A stretch of 64,000 bases of DNA from Aurelia coerulea (Eukaryota; Cnidaria; Scyphozoa; Semaeostomeae; Ulmaridae): assembly GCA_039566865.1 (NCBI GenBank), contig CM076949.1, positions 25,024,501-25,088,500 of the forward strand, written 5' to 3'. The translations under genes and the position numbers were made by a program. Below the pieces are notes generated by a model. It was not told the DNA's origin. It saw only the letters and a program-made list of their open reading frames with translations, and made no database searches. Every line of letters starts with the position of its first letter. Position 1 is the first letter of the stretch. Of this stretch, positions 38,401-53,000 are shown one piece after another.

Positions 38401-41400
38401 CATATCTCTGGATTTATAAGATCGATTAAAGAAATGTTTGTTTTATCGAATAGCTCAATGTCTCTTCCCCATTATAAAACCCTCAAATAGTGTATACTCG
38501 TATTTTCATTTTTTGGGATTAATTCCCTCTCTGGATCACAGTGCATGGCTTATCCAGCCTCTCGTATAAAAAGGCATAAAAATATTGTTCGATCCAGGCC
38601 CTTTTGAAGAATAGCTAAAAGGTCTATTAAAGTAAATCAACGGAGTTAAAAGCAACTTAGCGAGAGGGTTTGGGTCAGTCTAAATATAACCTATTGTATT
38701 TGATGTTTTCGATCGATGAAAACAATAGAAACATCAGTGGCGTCTGCCGTTCTTTTGAGCAAAGGTTCCAAATCTTTAACTCGGCACAAAAAGGTGGGTG
38801 TAAAATTAAATGACCTATTTCTTCTGATTGAATGGCTTGAAAGAAACTGTAGATACTTATTTATAATTCTTCCGTTGGACTTTTTAGAAAATTTGAATAT
38901 TTTTCAAAATTACAGCGTATTTTACATTTCAGCTCATTTTAGGATGTGACGTCATCAAATTTCTAAATCATAAACCAGATGAGTGACAGACTTTTGCTTG
39001 ATACCATATTGTAGGCATCCATAAACTATGGTTTTCTTCGAAATTACTTCATGTTGCGTCAAACGGTTTAGAAATTACAATGGTTTTAAGTTTTTTTGAA
39101 AATTTTTATTTAATGCCTGAAAAAGAAGAAAAACACTTCAGAAAAGTCCAACGGTAGAATTATAGAGAAATAGCAAAAGTTTCTTTGAAGTCATTCAGTA
39201 CAAAGAAATAGGTCACTCAATTTTACACCAGCCTTTTTAAAGATTTGGAACCTATGCTGTTCTTTTGTGCTATGTATAGATCATTTTACTATATCTCCGT
39301 TCATTTACTTTAAGTTGAACTTCTGAATTAGATGACTGAATAACAAACCTTCATTTCGAGAAGCTTCTGAAAATTAGCTGTATCTGAATCGTTTAGTAAT
39401 TTTATGTAATTGTCGACGAATCCAGCCGGAGGATCGTGCGGTGACATAACAACCTGAAGGGATAAATAAATCAATCAATCAATCAACTAATCGATCGATC
39501 GACAAAGAAAACAGAAGCGAGAAAACCTCGAACGCAAATTCTTCGCTTAAAGCAAGTGTGCAATGGTAAATAGGCTCCTCTATAAATTGAACAAAGAAAT
39601 CGCTCAGACACAACATTGTTTCTTAGCAAGATAAAAATCTTATTCTTATGCTGCTCTTTGTTGACATTGTGATCAACTTCGATTTGAATGGGGGTATTTT
39701 TAGATTTTCTGCTCTCTGCAAATGCAAGCTTTTAACCTTGCACAAACCCTTTAAGCAACATAGGCCTAATTTAAACACCGTATTTTTGCCGTGTCGAATT
39801 TAATAGACGCTGCAAGAAATTTCCAAGTGTCAATTAAATTTGACATAAAAGCGAAGGAGTTCACCAGCTCTGTCGTGCTAAACCGCAGCAACGCGACTTG
39901 ATTTAAACATCGTATTTCTGCCGCATTTAATATATCAATTCTAGGTCATGGTCGCCGGCTTCTATGTGTGATCAGCCACTTCGCTTGTTTGGAAAAAATG
40001 GCCATTTTAACCATTTTAGTTTCAATCCAACACGGCAAAAAAGACGATGTTTAAATCGGATTTTGAAACACGGCAGATATTGCCGTTTTTAATACCGTAT
40101 AAACCCATGGGGCAAAAATACGATTTTTAAACTAGGCCACAGAGGCATAAAACCGCTTAACAGGCTTATTTTCAAAGAAAATTAAAACATACTTTGACAA
40201 TGCAAAAACGTGAACACAGCTTTGAGCATAGCTTTAAATCATATAAAACTGTAACTGAAACGGAAACTGAAACAGCTGAAGACACGGACAGCTATTCGTG
40301 GGATACTCATGTGCAATAAAATACATGAAGTAGTAGGACTGAGAGGAAAACAATAATACCTTTAAAATCATCTCTGCTTTTGACATTCCCTTTGCAACGA
40401 TTTTTGTGAAGCTAAAATTCAAAGAAAAAATCTTTACTACATAAACTTGCAAATTTGCCCAATATGTTTGCTATCTGTACAGATTTCGGTAGCTAGATGT
40501 CAACATAAAAGTGCCATTTGCACAGGTTAACTACGGATGGAAATTCTTATGAAAAGGCAGCTAGCATCAGACTGCGTTGAAATAAAATGCAATAATGGAC
40601 GAACAAGAAAGTATATTACACTCATTCTAACGTTTTGTGCCATTCACTCATCAGCGTCTTTCTATGCCAAAAATTATCATTTATAGCCTTTATTTCAAAT
40701 TAATTTCTGCAAGCTCTATCAGCTGATATCAGTAGCTGGAAACACAACGGCGAATTGAGCTCATTCTTTGGTGCGCCAAGTTGGCGAATAGAGTTTCAAA
40801 ACACTATATCGAAGAAAGTTCATGCCATTCAGAGCTATATCAATTGCAAACTTTAGGCATCTAGAATTTTTCCAAATTTCAAAATGAGTATGGGTAACTC
40901 TAGCCTTACCGTGATACTTCAAAAATGATTCATACATGTGCTTTTATATTGTATTGTATTCATTGAAGTCAAAATGTGAAAAAATATTGGAAATGGATTT
41001 AGTAGTTGGTAAGCTCGTCTTCTAACAGAAATTTTAACAAACCCCGCAATTGTCCTTTAAAGAGGCTCCATCTCCAAATTTCGGTCGAAACGGTGATTTT
41101 GAAGTTTTTTGAAAGGAAAGCTTCTTGTTCACAGACAACACCTGTTAAACAGGAAACTAACTTTTAATTTTGCAAAACAGTAGGCCATACCTTGCCGGAG
41201 GCTTTCTCTGAACTTGTGATCCAAGGGTTGTCAAATCAAGCAGAACAGTTTTTAATGAATGAGTGTCAAGAAGTAACTGCTCTGCACCTATCGTTGAAAT
41301 CGGCTTGCATTTGTAAATGTAGTTTATGAATCGTGGAATGAAGGAGCTGAAAAGCAAATTGAAAATGATAGGTAATTGACAGGGAAAAACGCATCTCACA

Positions 41401-44400
41401 CCCCATTCACGCTAACATAGTTAAACCAGCTTTATCCAAACCAGGTTAAATTTCAACCACTCAAATACATTCGATTTATTAGATTAACCAATCAGAGTGC
41501 AACATGCGATAACCTGGTTTAGTTTAAGCTGGGTTTGATTTGCAAGAGTGAATGAGTAATTACTTGAACACCTTCCAGTTATCTATCTTCTAAATGCTAT
41601 TGAAATCTTAATTAAGGTTCGCAGATGCCCCTTTTTTTAAAGGGGCTGGGTCACGTAGCCGTAAACAAATCTGTTATCTCTATACTCTATATTGTTTCCC
41701 GCACGTGTCCATTATGTTCTGCATAAATTTTGGTGGATGGGGTGAATCCACAATAAAGGTACCCTTGGAAATCCATCGAAATCTTTGCATTCTGACAACA
41801 TATGAATATTTTGCTTATTTTCTCTACGAAATTAAAAAAGTCCATCTTCAAAATATCACTTTTATTTGAGGAAAATAGTGGAAAATGTGTGTGATATGGC
41901 CTAAGAAAAAAACTGTAAAATCGTCGCTTCGAAAGAAGTTTGTTTACTTTACGTGACCGAGCGCCTTTAAGGAAAGGTATCAAACTGTGAATCTGGACTT
42001 GCGATTTTCAAATCAATGGTCTAATCCATTAACAAGGGAAATTTACTCCGCTAACGTAGTCATGAAATTTGGGTTTAGCGAAAGTTTTTGCTTCATATTC
42101 TAAAACCCTGACCAAATGAGCAAACATTGCATGTACACGGAAGTCTTTGCTCCCCTTGGCCAAGGAGTCAAAATATATAGAATTATCCATGACTTGTGTC
42201 CCGAGAATCTTCGCAATAAACTACATGAAAGATCTCATTACATCTCAGAGACTAAAAGCAGAAATCGTGGAGATCTGCAAATTCCCAAAGAATGGTTGGA
42301 ATATGCAAAGCAACGTTTCTGTTTTCTCTGATGTCAAAACCTGAAATGATATCCCTGACAACTTGCGAGAAAAAGAATCATGAATCACTCGTTTCAAAAC
42401 CGGCTTCAGAGAGTATCTTTTGAACCTACAGGACCAAAACGCGACCCAAACACGACCCAAGACCCAAACATGACCCAGTTTTAAACACAAAATGTTATTA
42501 AGTCACCTGCAAGGAGAATCGTGTTTAAATATCGATAAAATGACAAATGAAATGAATCTCACAAATAAGCAACGTTTTCCCGTTAACGTCACAAGGCAAA
42601 ATCTGAGCTCGCTTGGCCCGTACTTAAAGGTCCATTTATGACAACATACTATATTAATAGATACAGCTCCAGAGTGCCGATTGAAAACATCTATAATTAG
42701 AATTCTGCTAACTTACTTGACAAATTTGATGCAAAATTGTGTGAAATATTTTCTCGACGAATAAAGACTATCTCTGATGACTGGAATTGCTTGTTTTAGA
42801 TGAGTTGTAATCGCTGTAATGTAGCCGCTTTGATCCCCTACTGTTTCAATGCTTTGCCAATGTACCTTCGAAAAGAGAAGAACATTTGCCTTGAAACTTA
42901 AACAAACTTAAACAATTTATGGAAAATATTAGGCGAATTGATTGATGTTACAGAAGTCAAAATGTGAAAAAATATTGGAAATGGATTTAGCAGTTGGTAA
43001 GCTCGTTTTCTAACAGAAATTTTAACAAACCCTGCAATTGTTCTTTAAAGAGGCTCCGTCTCCTAATTGCAGTCGAAACGGTGATTTTGAAGTTTTTTGA
43101 TGGACAACATCACACAGACTTCACCTGATTTATTCGAAAATGAAAGCATCATTTTGAAGATATGGTCTTTGTTGATTGACGATCTTTGTACTTTACGGAG
43201 GAAAACCAAACATTCATATCTTTTACGATTGCTTGGAAATAGGTGGATTTCTAACGAGCACCTTTTGGTGGCTTGGGTGGAGCCACCAAACAAAATGCAG
43301 AAAGCAATGGACACGTGCAGTGTTTACAGATTTGTCTACAGTTTGGTGACGAAGCCCCTTTAATTAAGATCTGAACGAGAAAAACTTATCGTTTTAAATA
43401 CTAAAAAAGGGTCAAATAATGAGACAAAAAAGAATTACAAACCTTCGACATGGCAGTGAGAGCAGGTTCACAAGCATTCTCCAAATCTTGGACGAGAAGT
43501 TGAATACTATTCGAAATAACACTGAAAAAGATGAAATAGTAAATATAAAGACAACACAACAAAAAAGAGACCTTATCGGTTAAGGTTTGTTTCACCTATT
43601 TCAAGTCATCTGACTGACCACACTCTTGGGAAGTATATTATGCTACTCTTTACATTCATGGCATAAGTTTTCATGGCACGAAATATGCTAAAGAAATCAA
43701 AAGATGTTTCATCAAGGGATTGATCACCTGACTTGAAATGGGTGTAAACAAACCGATTTTGTCCCTCGAGTAAAACTGAACAATTTGAATTATAAAATCA
43801 TGGAAGGAATGGAATATAGATTGCAAGAAAGACGTTCACCTGTGAAATACATCCATCTCAGTACCAAAATTTATTTTTTCCCTCAGCTCAGCATCTATCT
43901 TCTCTTTTAACTTCTCTTGGAGCTAATATTTCAAAATAAACATTAAATAAATAAAGCTGAAAGATGGAACGTCGAAGTCACTTAATATTGTTGGTTTTTA
44001 GATTGTCAATAGGTTTAGTTATAGTTTTAATATTAATCAATTTTTGTAATTTAGTTTAGTGTTACTTTATGGGAGGGCCCCTTGAAAATCAGCACTTCTG
44101 CTGAAGGGCTACCCTCCACTTTAGCTAAATAAATGAAATGAAATGAAATATTCTTGGAAAACATGTTGCAGTCTAGGCCATAAGTAGCTAGACATTGTAG
44201 GCGTGCTTCTGCGGGGGATGAATTGTACGCTCCTTTGGAGGAGGCAAAGACTGTTCATTGCCAGAAGCATATAAGCACACCTGCGGTGTCTAGCTACCCA
44301 TGCCTGGACAGAGGCTTTGGTGTAAAAAGCTTGTTAGAAAATTCGGTGGCATTTCTAATCTTCAAAATTGTGCAGAGGATTTGGAAATAATTCCGTTATT

Positions 44401-46986
44401 GGATACTATTTTCGAGTTTTATACAACAGCAAGTCTTGTCCGATTCTTAACCTATTCCATCGTCTACAATTTTTCAGTATCAGGATAAAATTTCATGCGA
44501 CTTTCTACGTTTTTAGCCCAGCTTTCAAGATAACATTTGCAATAATCAATAAATATTCGGATTACCTGTTCAGTGGTTTCTTGACAATATTCAGCAGTTG
44601 TTAAAATAGAACATGTTAATCTCTTCTCTTCTGCATTGAATTTGATTTCTGAATCTTTCAAGATACTTGCCAATCCTGAAGTTGCTCTAAAATCCAGAGG
44701 CAAGGATCATTAATGACAAATGAGAACTTGGAATGAGATATAAATATCTACCGCGTGTCCCCAAACAAGTATACAGATTTGGTTCACTCCAGCGATGTGA
44801 ATTTAGCTTTAATCAATGGCTAATCACTTTCAAAATGTTCCTCGATAGTTAACTTGAACATAGATACCTCGTTTGTTGGTATTAGTGCTTTGAGAGCAGA
44901 TATATCAATCTTGAAAGCTCAAATTTGCGTCACAAACCAACAAAGTAAGTAACGTGAACAATCAAATCTAGAAATAAAACTCACTTTGGTAAATTTGCAG
45001 TCAGCAGCCTGTTAGCATATTCTTTAAGAAACTTCTGGAACAAACTTGCCAATGATAAAAGGGGAGTACCAGTACTAAGTAAAGCACACTGCACCATACA
45101 TTTCTTGTAAAATACGAATAATTCCCCAGCGCTTGGTAAAACTGTATTGTCACCGTCTGATTCCGATTTTGGTATCCCTTGTGATTTAAAATCTTGAATG
45201 AATTTTTCAATAAGGTCAGCCAAATTCCTGGAAAAAGGAAAACAACATTTCGAGAATAAAATAACACACATAAGATAGCTTTGCTGAAGATGAAATACCG
45301 TAAAAGCTCTATTAAGCCCCCTTCTCAAATAAGCCTCTCCCTTCTGAGCTGCGGCCATTCAAAGGGGAAACTAATTAAAAGCTACATAAACTACACCTAA
45401 CAACTATTATAAAAAAGAAAGAAATTTCAAATTCAAGCAGAAATGTGAGGGGTCTTTGGGCTACTCTGGGGGGCCGAGCTATGGACTTTCTGCATTGGCT
45501 CGGTTTGAACTCCTGGGGTGGCTGAAGGACCCTGTGGTGACAGGAAATTGGCTGAAGATTTGCATCTATAACCTTACATATATTTTATAGCACCGCCTTA
45601 AAAACAAAATAAACAATAATATATTTACCAATGCAACTAAATGTATGGCACTCAGACATCAAGTCTAATAAACAACGCAACAAACAATTTCAACAAATAC
45701 AACCCAATATATGAATTGCGATTGTGAGGGACAACATGCCGTTCCGAAACCACCACCATGCCAACAGTACCAAATCCATCAGCACCAGCATGATATACGC
45801 ACATTAATATTGGTTCCACCCTTTACATACTTTCCTGACACACCCTGCATTACCACAGCTGGCATAGCATATAGGTGGTAGGTATTACTCCCTCTTTATT
45901 TAGTTACCTTTGCTATTCGTTCCCTTATACATAAATTGCATGTGTACAAACTTACAATATATGCTATTACTAAACACTGAGCATGCAGTAGAAAAAGTAG
46001 AAATGCACTTACTTGTCTTGAGAATCTATGTATATATGAAGATGAGGCTCAAAACATCGAGATATCAAGCCATTGAAGCCTGCTTCTGTAGATTTTGGGC
46101 TCTTCTAGAAACAAGAAAAGATAATAAAATCTAAATGTAAAGCATTACAAGCAAGGTATGTGCAACTATAAATATTGTAGCTACAGTTCAGCTACGCTCT
46201 AACTGGAGCTCTCAAAGCTTGCAACCTTTTGGAAAAGCAAAAATATTTGACTATTTGATTTTATTTGATTGATGATTTGATTTTAACTTCTTTAGGAACG
46301 GTGGCCACGTCAGTCAAAGGACTGATTTACAGGGGACCATTGATGGTGGGCCAACCGAGTTTTCTAATTATGCGTAGAGCTGAAGCATCATAAGCACTGT
46401 TCGTGACTATTCCTGCCGCCCTATTTTGGAGTTTTTGCAACCTAATTGCAGCATTGATACCAGAAACTCTCCATACCGGGCAGCTATATCTGAAGTAGGG
46501 TTCTGAACTATCAAAGTATGATCTGATCACGTTGCTTGACTGAAGATTCGTCGAAGGACGACACAAAGGCATGTACCAAAGCAAGCCAATATTCGGTAAT
46601 ATCTGAACTAGACTTGCTCCAAGTCATTTTCCTCAAGTCCCTCTGACCGATCCCTTTCCCATGTTTCCCGGATCCCCCATTGACGGAATGCTGGAATGAC
46701 GGATCCAGGAACAACCGTAAAGGGAACACTCAGACGGATTGAGGAAATAGACTTGGGGCTATATCTGAATGGATTGTTAACAATTTCAAACCGTTGCAAT
46801 GAGAACTTTGAGGCAAAAAACTTACAGTTTTGCTGCTAGAATCTGCCTCCACAGGTTTATCGTCACTGACTATAGGTGTCTGCAAGATACAAACAATTAT
46901 TCCATGAATACAATAAAGGGAATATTATTAATTAAGATTTCAATAAAATGACTTTGAGCGATCTTGGTTGTTCTGATCAAGCAAGC

Positions 46987-47029
<43 letters not shown>

Positions 47030-50000
47030 TAGCAAGCAAGCAAGCAAGCTAGCAAGCTAGCAAGCAAGCAAAGTGCTACAAAACTCACAGCTGTCGCGTT
47101 TTGGGATATTTGACAACTCTTGGTATCATACTGTTGTACGGAAGAATATGTATAGAATTCAACAATGAACTTTACCTCAACTTTAGTTATTTGTCCACCA
47201 GCAAATCGTTTTGATAGGAAATTTTCAAAGGAGGTCGTTCGTTGAATCGCAAACAGTAGCAGCTTGACGTCAATTTCATTGCTTTTTGCCGCCATGATAT
47301 TAGAAAGTTCGTTTCTAAAAGAAATAGTATGATCGATAAGAACATGTCAGGATTGTCAATCAACAAAACACTTTGAACACTCAAAAGTGCTGCCATTACA
47401 AGTTCTATCGAAACAAAGTCATCATTGTTGCAGATAGGTTTCATATCTTATACTATTCTAATCTGTGACCTCAAGTCAGTCTGAGCCACAAATTACTATT
47501 AACAGTTAACGTTGTTCTTTTAGGGTGTAAGTTTGAAACATCGTTTCATAATTTGGATGCAATCTGTAATTTCATGTCACATTACAATTTCCCGATAGTT
47601 TTATGATAATCGTTTAAAACAAAAGTTTTGGTCCCACTGTGGTATCATCCTAGAAAGTAGTTTCAAATAATACAATTAGAAATCTGTATTGTAACTTTTT
47701 AATGGAATGCATTAAAAAAGCACGGTGAATGCTTTCCCTAGCTGGTGGTAGGAATCGGAGATCTGTAGTTACTGAATTTAACTTCGTGGAATAACCTTGT
47801 CTCTTTTCTGCTCGTTTCTTTTTTGATGACTGTAACATTCTGTGCTGTGTCAAATGTTTGGTAATTCTAACCAACCTTGTAATCCTACAAAATTCTTTGC
47901 AAATATTCTCTTCAACGTGCCAGTTAGTTGGAAATGTTCCAATAAATTCTTCTTCAAATTTGATTAAAAGCCTTTTTAGCCATGAATATCTTCTGTCTAT
48001 TTTATCCAGCCAGGCGACCTGAAAAATTAAATATTGTTGTTGTTTTTCTTTATGTTAAAACATTCCAAAAATTCTTGGGCCACTCAACAAAGTATGCATA
48101 AAGAAGGCGAAACACATTTTGATGTACCTTGAACGCATCTACCATGAAAATAAAATATACACATAAAGCCACGATCTTGGCCAAGACAAATCACAAAATG
48201 GCACCACTCCAGCCTTTGATTACGTGCCCCCGCTCCCCCCTCCCCGTTTAAATGTTGCTTGAATCAAACACCATTCGACCCTGGCAAAATTGAATTAGGG
48301 GCAAGGGGGATCAGAAAGTCCTAAACATACGTTTTCATCTCGAAATTTTAATGAAATATCAAGACAACTCTGATGCTTGCCTATGTCCCAGCTAGTTTTG
48401 GCCAAAATGTTAGAGGCATATATCTCGTTGATTTGTATTTAATCAGCAAATGTAGGATAATAATGTTAGTCACACTCTGAAGAGTACATAAGTTCGAAAG
48501 GCCTTAGCGTGCTGATTAAAAGTCTTATTTCTTTGCAACTATCTTCTGACTAATTTTTAGTATTTCACCTACCAAACATAGGATAATATCAGGGGACAGA
48601 TCACTCACAAAAATTTCTTTCATGTTCGGCAATGATCTTTCTGCATTTGTGAATATTTTTGGGGGGAGATTCAAATTTTGGATTGAACATACTCACATCG
48701 AAATTGTCGTTGAAAACATTCAAATATTCTGCTAGCTGAAGCTTCATAAACCACGTCAGAAGATCATCTCTGTAAATAAACAAAAAGTCAATAATTGATA
48801 ATTCATTTCTTCTCTTCGATTTCTAACTATTTGAACTACATCTCAAAGCTATTCGTAGGTTCAGTTTACAATCGTTAACTACTATTTAAGACTTACTTGA
48901 ATCGTGGATCCAATATGGCGACAACTTTACAAGCATCAGCAAGTTGAGAATTAGGTCCTGCAGGTGGCTAAAAAAAGTAAAAGAAGAACTAGAGGCAAAA
49001 CTAAGCCTCTCAATCAAATTACTGGCTCAAAACACCAATGACCGAACAATTAAGTCTTTCAATCCAAGGATGAAAAGACTTTGACAACAGAAACTTATCA
49101 TTGTGCTTGGCAAGCAAAGAAGAAACCAAGTCACAGGCATGATACAAGTACAAACTCTCCTTATCAACAGATTGAATATATACTGTATGTGCACTGTTGA
49201 TACCAATTACTGCGTTTAACACAGTTTTCACTGTCTCAACCCAATATATGAAGTTTTCAAAAGGCGTACAAGGAAAATTTTGAAAATGATTCAATTTGAA
49301 AGGGGACAAGGTTCTTTTGACGAGGAAAACAGAAAAACGTCATCAATACCTTGATCCCTGGAATTGATACAGCATCCTTGAAATCGGATAAAATCTGGTT
49401 CCCCAATTCATTTTGAATGCTTGTTACTCTACAGGAAGAAAAAACAACCACACTTTTTTATGTTTGAAGAATGAAAACATTATGGAGGGGCTTTTGCTCC
49501 AACCAGAAGGAATACACCTACCTAGACATATAGATACCAAGGAATCAGGAATGCTGTAACAATAGGCATTACTTTCAAGATTTGACCTTCTTGACCTGGC
49601 ACACTGCCCTTACTGTTAACAAGAGAATCTACCAACCCATATAATACTATCAAGATCAAGAAACAGTGTGGCACTGTTATAGTGTCAACTTTTGTCAGAA
49701 TGAAATGAACAATTTGTGAATATTGTCGGCTATCCTTTAGTTTCCTTCAGAGCAGTAAGAAGCATCTTAAACTTAGAGGGGCACAGCATTTCAATGGCAC
49801 TTTTTTCGTAAGAAGAGCACTTTAATATACATCAGATTTTTGAAGGTAAAAATGTGATATATTCATATTATGGAATAACAATGAATTCAATCTCATTACA
49901 ATGGGTAAGTTTAGCTGAAAATTACATAGTTGATACGTGCAGTTAGTTTGTTTCAGTACTTCAAGGAAAATATGGAAAAACTATTTTGGGGAACTTTGAT

Positions 50001-53000
50001 TTGATTTGATTTGACTCAACAAAGCTGGGATTTCTTTGAATTTTTGTAACAAGATTCCAACATATGATAATTAGATAGACAATACAGAACGGAAGATGTC
50101 ATTTATATGACACAATTGCTTGCAAGCAATCAACAAATGATTGTTAATGTAATAATGTACTTACTTATCTGCAAGTTGTCTGATTTGAGGCACACTGAAA
50201 TATTTCTTGAAGTGATCTAAAACATTCAAAACTCCTTGAAGTAGGTTGGCTATTTCACCATATTGTCTGTTGCGCGTGAGGGATCTGAAATTAGGATGAA
50301 GAAATTTAATCAAGCCACACACACAGATATTGTATAAAGATTGGCCATGAAATGCAGAGCAGAGTTTGGCCACGAGATGCAAAGGGGACAGTGAAAATAA
50401 CAGTGAGTAACAGAAGCAGTTGCAAAATATTTTAGTTTGAAATCAGCCAAAGCAAATTGCCAATGTTGATTTAAAACATATGTACTAGTAAAATGATCAA
50501 CATGATTTTCAAGTTTCATACCATACCCAAAGACTTTTCAAAAGATATAAACCTATTAGTCACAAGCATTAGGAAACAGAGTATATACTCACTCCAGATT
50601 TTCTACACCACCAACAAGGATATGAAGGTGATTCAGAGTTGTGATTGAAGTTGTCAAATGTCGTTTTGCATGGTCCAGTTGTTTTATGTCCCTTGTGATT
50701 TCTTTTACCTGCAATTTATGCATTAAACATTATCAGTCAATGTATCTACTTTTCTAAACCGACACATTTCTGGTCTAGTTTATGACACAGCAAATAATTG
50801 AAAGACCACACATATAAAAGATCATAATGATATGAATTACTGAATATATACCATTTGCTCTGATTTTTCAGCCTTTTCTTTGATGTCTGTTATTTTCGTA
50901 AATAAATCTTGAATGGAACTCTTTGCTTCTTCAAGAGCCTTGAAAAATAAAAATAAAACATTTCATAGAATGTATCAGATATGTATGTACAGAACATGCA
51001 AATATCTGTTTTCAATATTAAATACTGCATGATCAACAAAACTTGAAGCAATATCTCTTCAAAGTTGTTTTCTTGTATTGTTCATCTATTTTTGGTTCAA
51101 AACGTATGGCTAAGAGACCTAAATTTGCAAAATAAAGGAAGGAAATTAGAAAAGAAATAACTCCATGACACAAAATTAATTATTTTTATTACCTCTCTTC
51201 CATCATGACCAACTTCTGTTTGTCCTCTGATCGCTGTTCTGATTTCTCCATCAAGCCTCCTAGGGAGAACAAAAGTTTGTTTGAATTTTTATGGTTCCTC
51301 TTTACAAACATAGGACAAATGCTTGGAACAGTACTGTTCAGTAAAATGAGGAAAGACAATGGAACATTTCATTAGGGAAATTTTGATACACATAAGGATG
51401 ATTAAGATATTAAAAAATGAAGAAACAAATGGTGCAAATAAATTACATACCTTATTCTAAGTCGAATTCTTCCAACGACATCATCAATGTTTGCCAGTGA
51501 CTGCAAGAAAGAATATACATTAGAATTCATTTAGTTAAGAAAACATGTGTGAATGGGACTACATTTTGATCCTGAAACTGTTAGCTGGGGTTTGTGAACT
51601 TGTCGGGAAGGGCAGAGAGGAAGATCTTTGTCTTTGAGGAAGAAAGCAGATCTATTAGAAGGAATGGTAGATGGCCTCTCCAAACTGGAAAATTGCTTTC
51701 TCGCAATAGGATTGAAATATCTGTGCATCTTCGGGTGGATGGGTAACTTTCATTTTGCGAAAATGGAAATCCAAGCAGACCCCAACAACCCTTTTAAAGG
51801 GTTTGTGCAATGTTAAAAGCTGGCATTTGCAAAGAGAAAAAAATCTACAAATATCCCATTCAAATTCATGTCGCACATGTGTCGTGAACAATGGATAGCC
51901 AAAGAAACAATGCTGTGTCTGAGTGTTTTCTTTGTTCTATTTATAGAGAAGCCTAAATACCATTGGACACTCCCTTTAAACTTGATTCTTTCTTATATAT
52001 ATGAGCAGTAATAACAAAGAAATAAACCTAGGGCAAAACATTCTCACCTGTTCAGTTGGAAACAATGTATTGATGTAGTCAACAGGATTGAAATCCTTGC
52101 TATCTAGGGGATCATTCCCTGATATCACCTGAAAAGAAAGAAACAAATTAAAGATCCATTTTCTAAAAGGATACATGACATTCTTTCAACAAAGATTAAT
52201 TCCAAAAGGGCATCCAGGCATGATTCTTGATGGACTGCAAACTTGCATACTTCCAGACTAGAATCTCTATTTCTTGCAGCATGGATAATGTGATGGGGTT
52301 GATACAGTCAATACAGATATGCCGATACAGTCAACAGATGGGCAACAAGTCTTGTTTTGTGTTAGGGTTCATCAAAAATCAATTTCATCACAGATAGCAG
52401 AATTGCCCAGTTAGGGGGAAGAAAATCACTAAGAATCTGTGAAGAATGATGGAATGGAACCTACAAAAAAAATGCCATCATATTTTGCAAGGTTTCAACA
52501 TTGGAAGACACTGGATAACGTCAAATAACAGGAGCCTTGGAAGCTCACAAGTCTCCCTGGACAAGATTCTTAGAGGCAAAACTTTTATAATATCTTTCAG
52601 GGGCATCACCAGACCTAAAAAAGTGGTGTGGACTTGATAAAGAACTAAGTTGCAAAAGGTATACCCAGCCATTTACACCAGTTTTGCTCAAGGAATAAAT
52701 ATTACCCTGAGAATCTCTGAGATTAGAAAACTGGGGTGGACGTCACCCCCCCCCCCCCCGTAACACCTTTGATATCTGTTAAGGGAGGCTGAGGGCATTA
52801 AGATGTTAAGTTAGTTGCCAAATTCCACTACCATGACAAAATGGATTTTTGTATGGATGACCACCAATCTCAACTCAAGACTTGAGTGAGGAGGAGTTTT
52901 GATTGAGGTCATTTTCTTGCTGCACAATAAGAAGTGCAGATTCATAATAGAACTATTTAAATTCATGATGCAAAGAAAACCTTTATTCATGCCTAATTTC

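Noticed and set aside
46978..47072. CAAG repeat as a CRISPR-like or regulatory array
   Set aside because: Simple tetranucleotide microsatellite in an intron, with no spacers.
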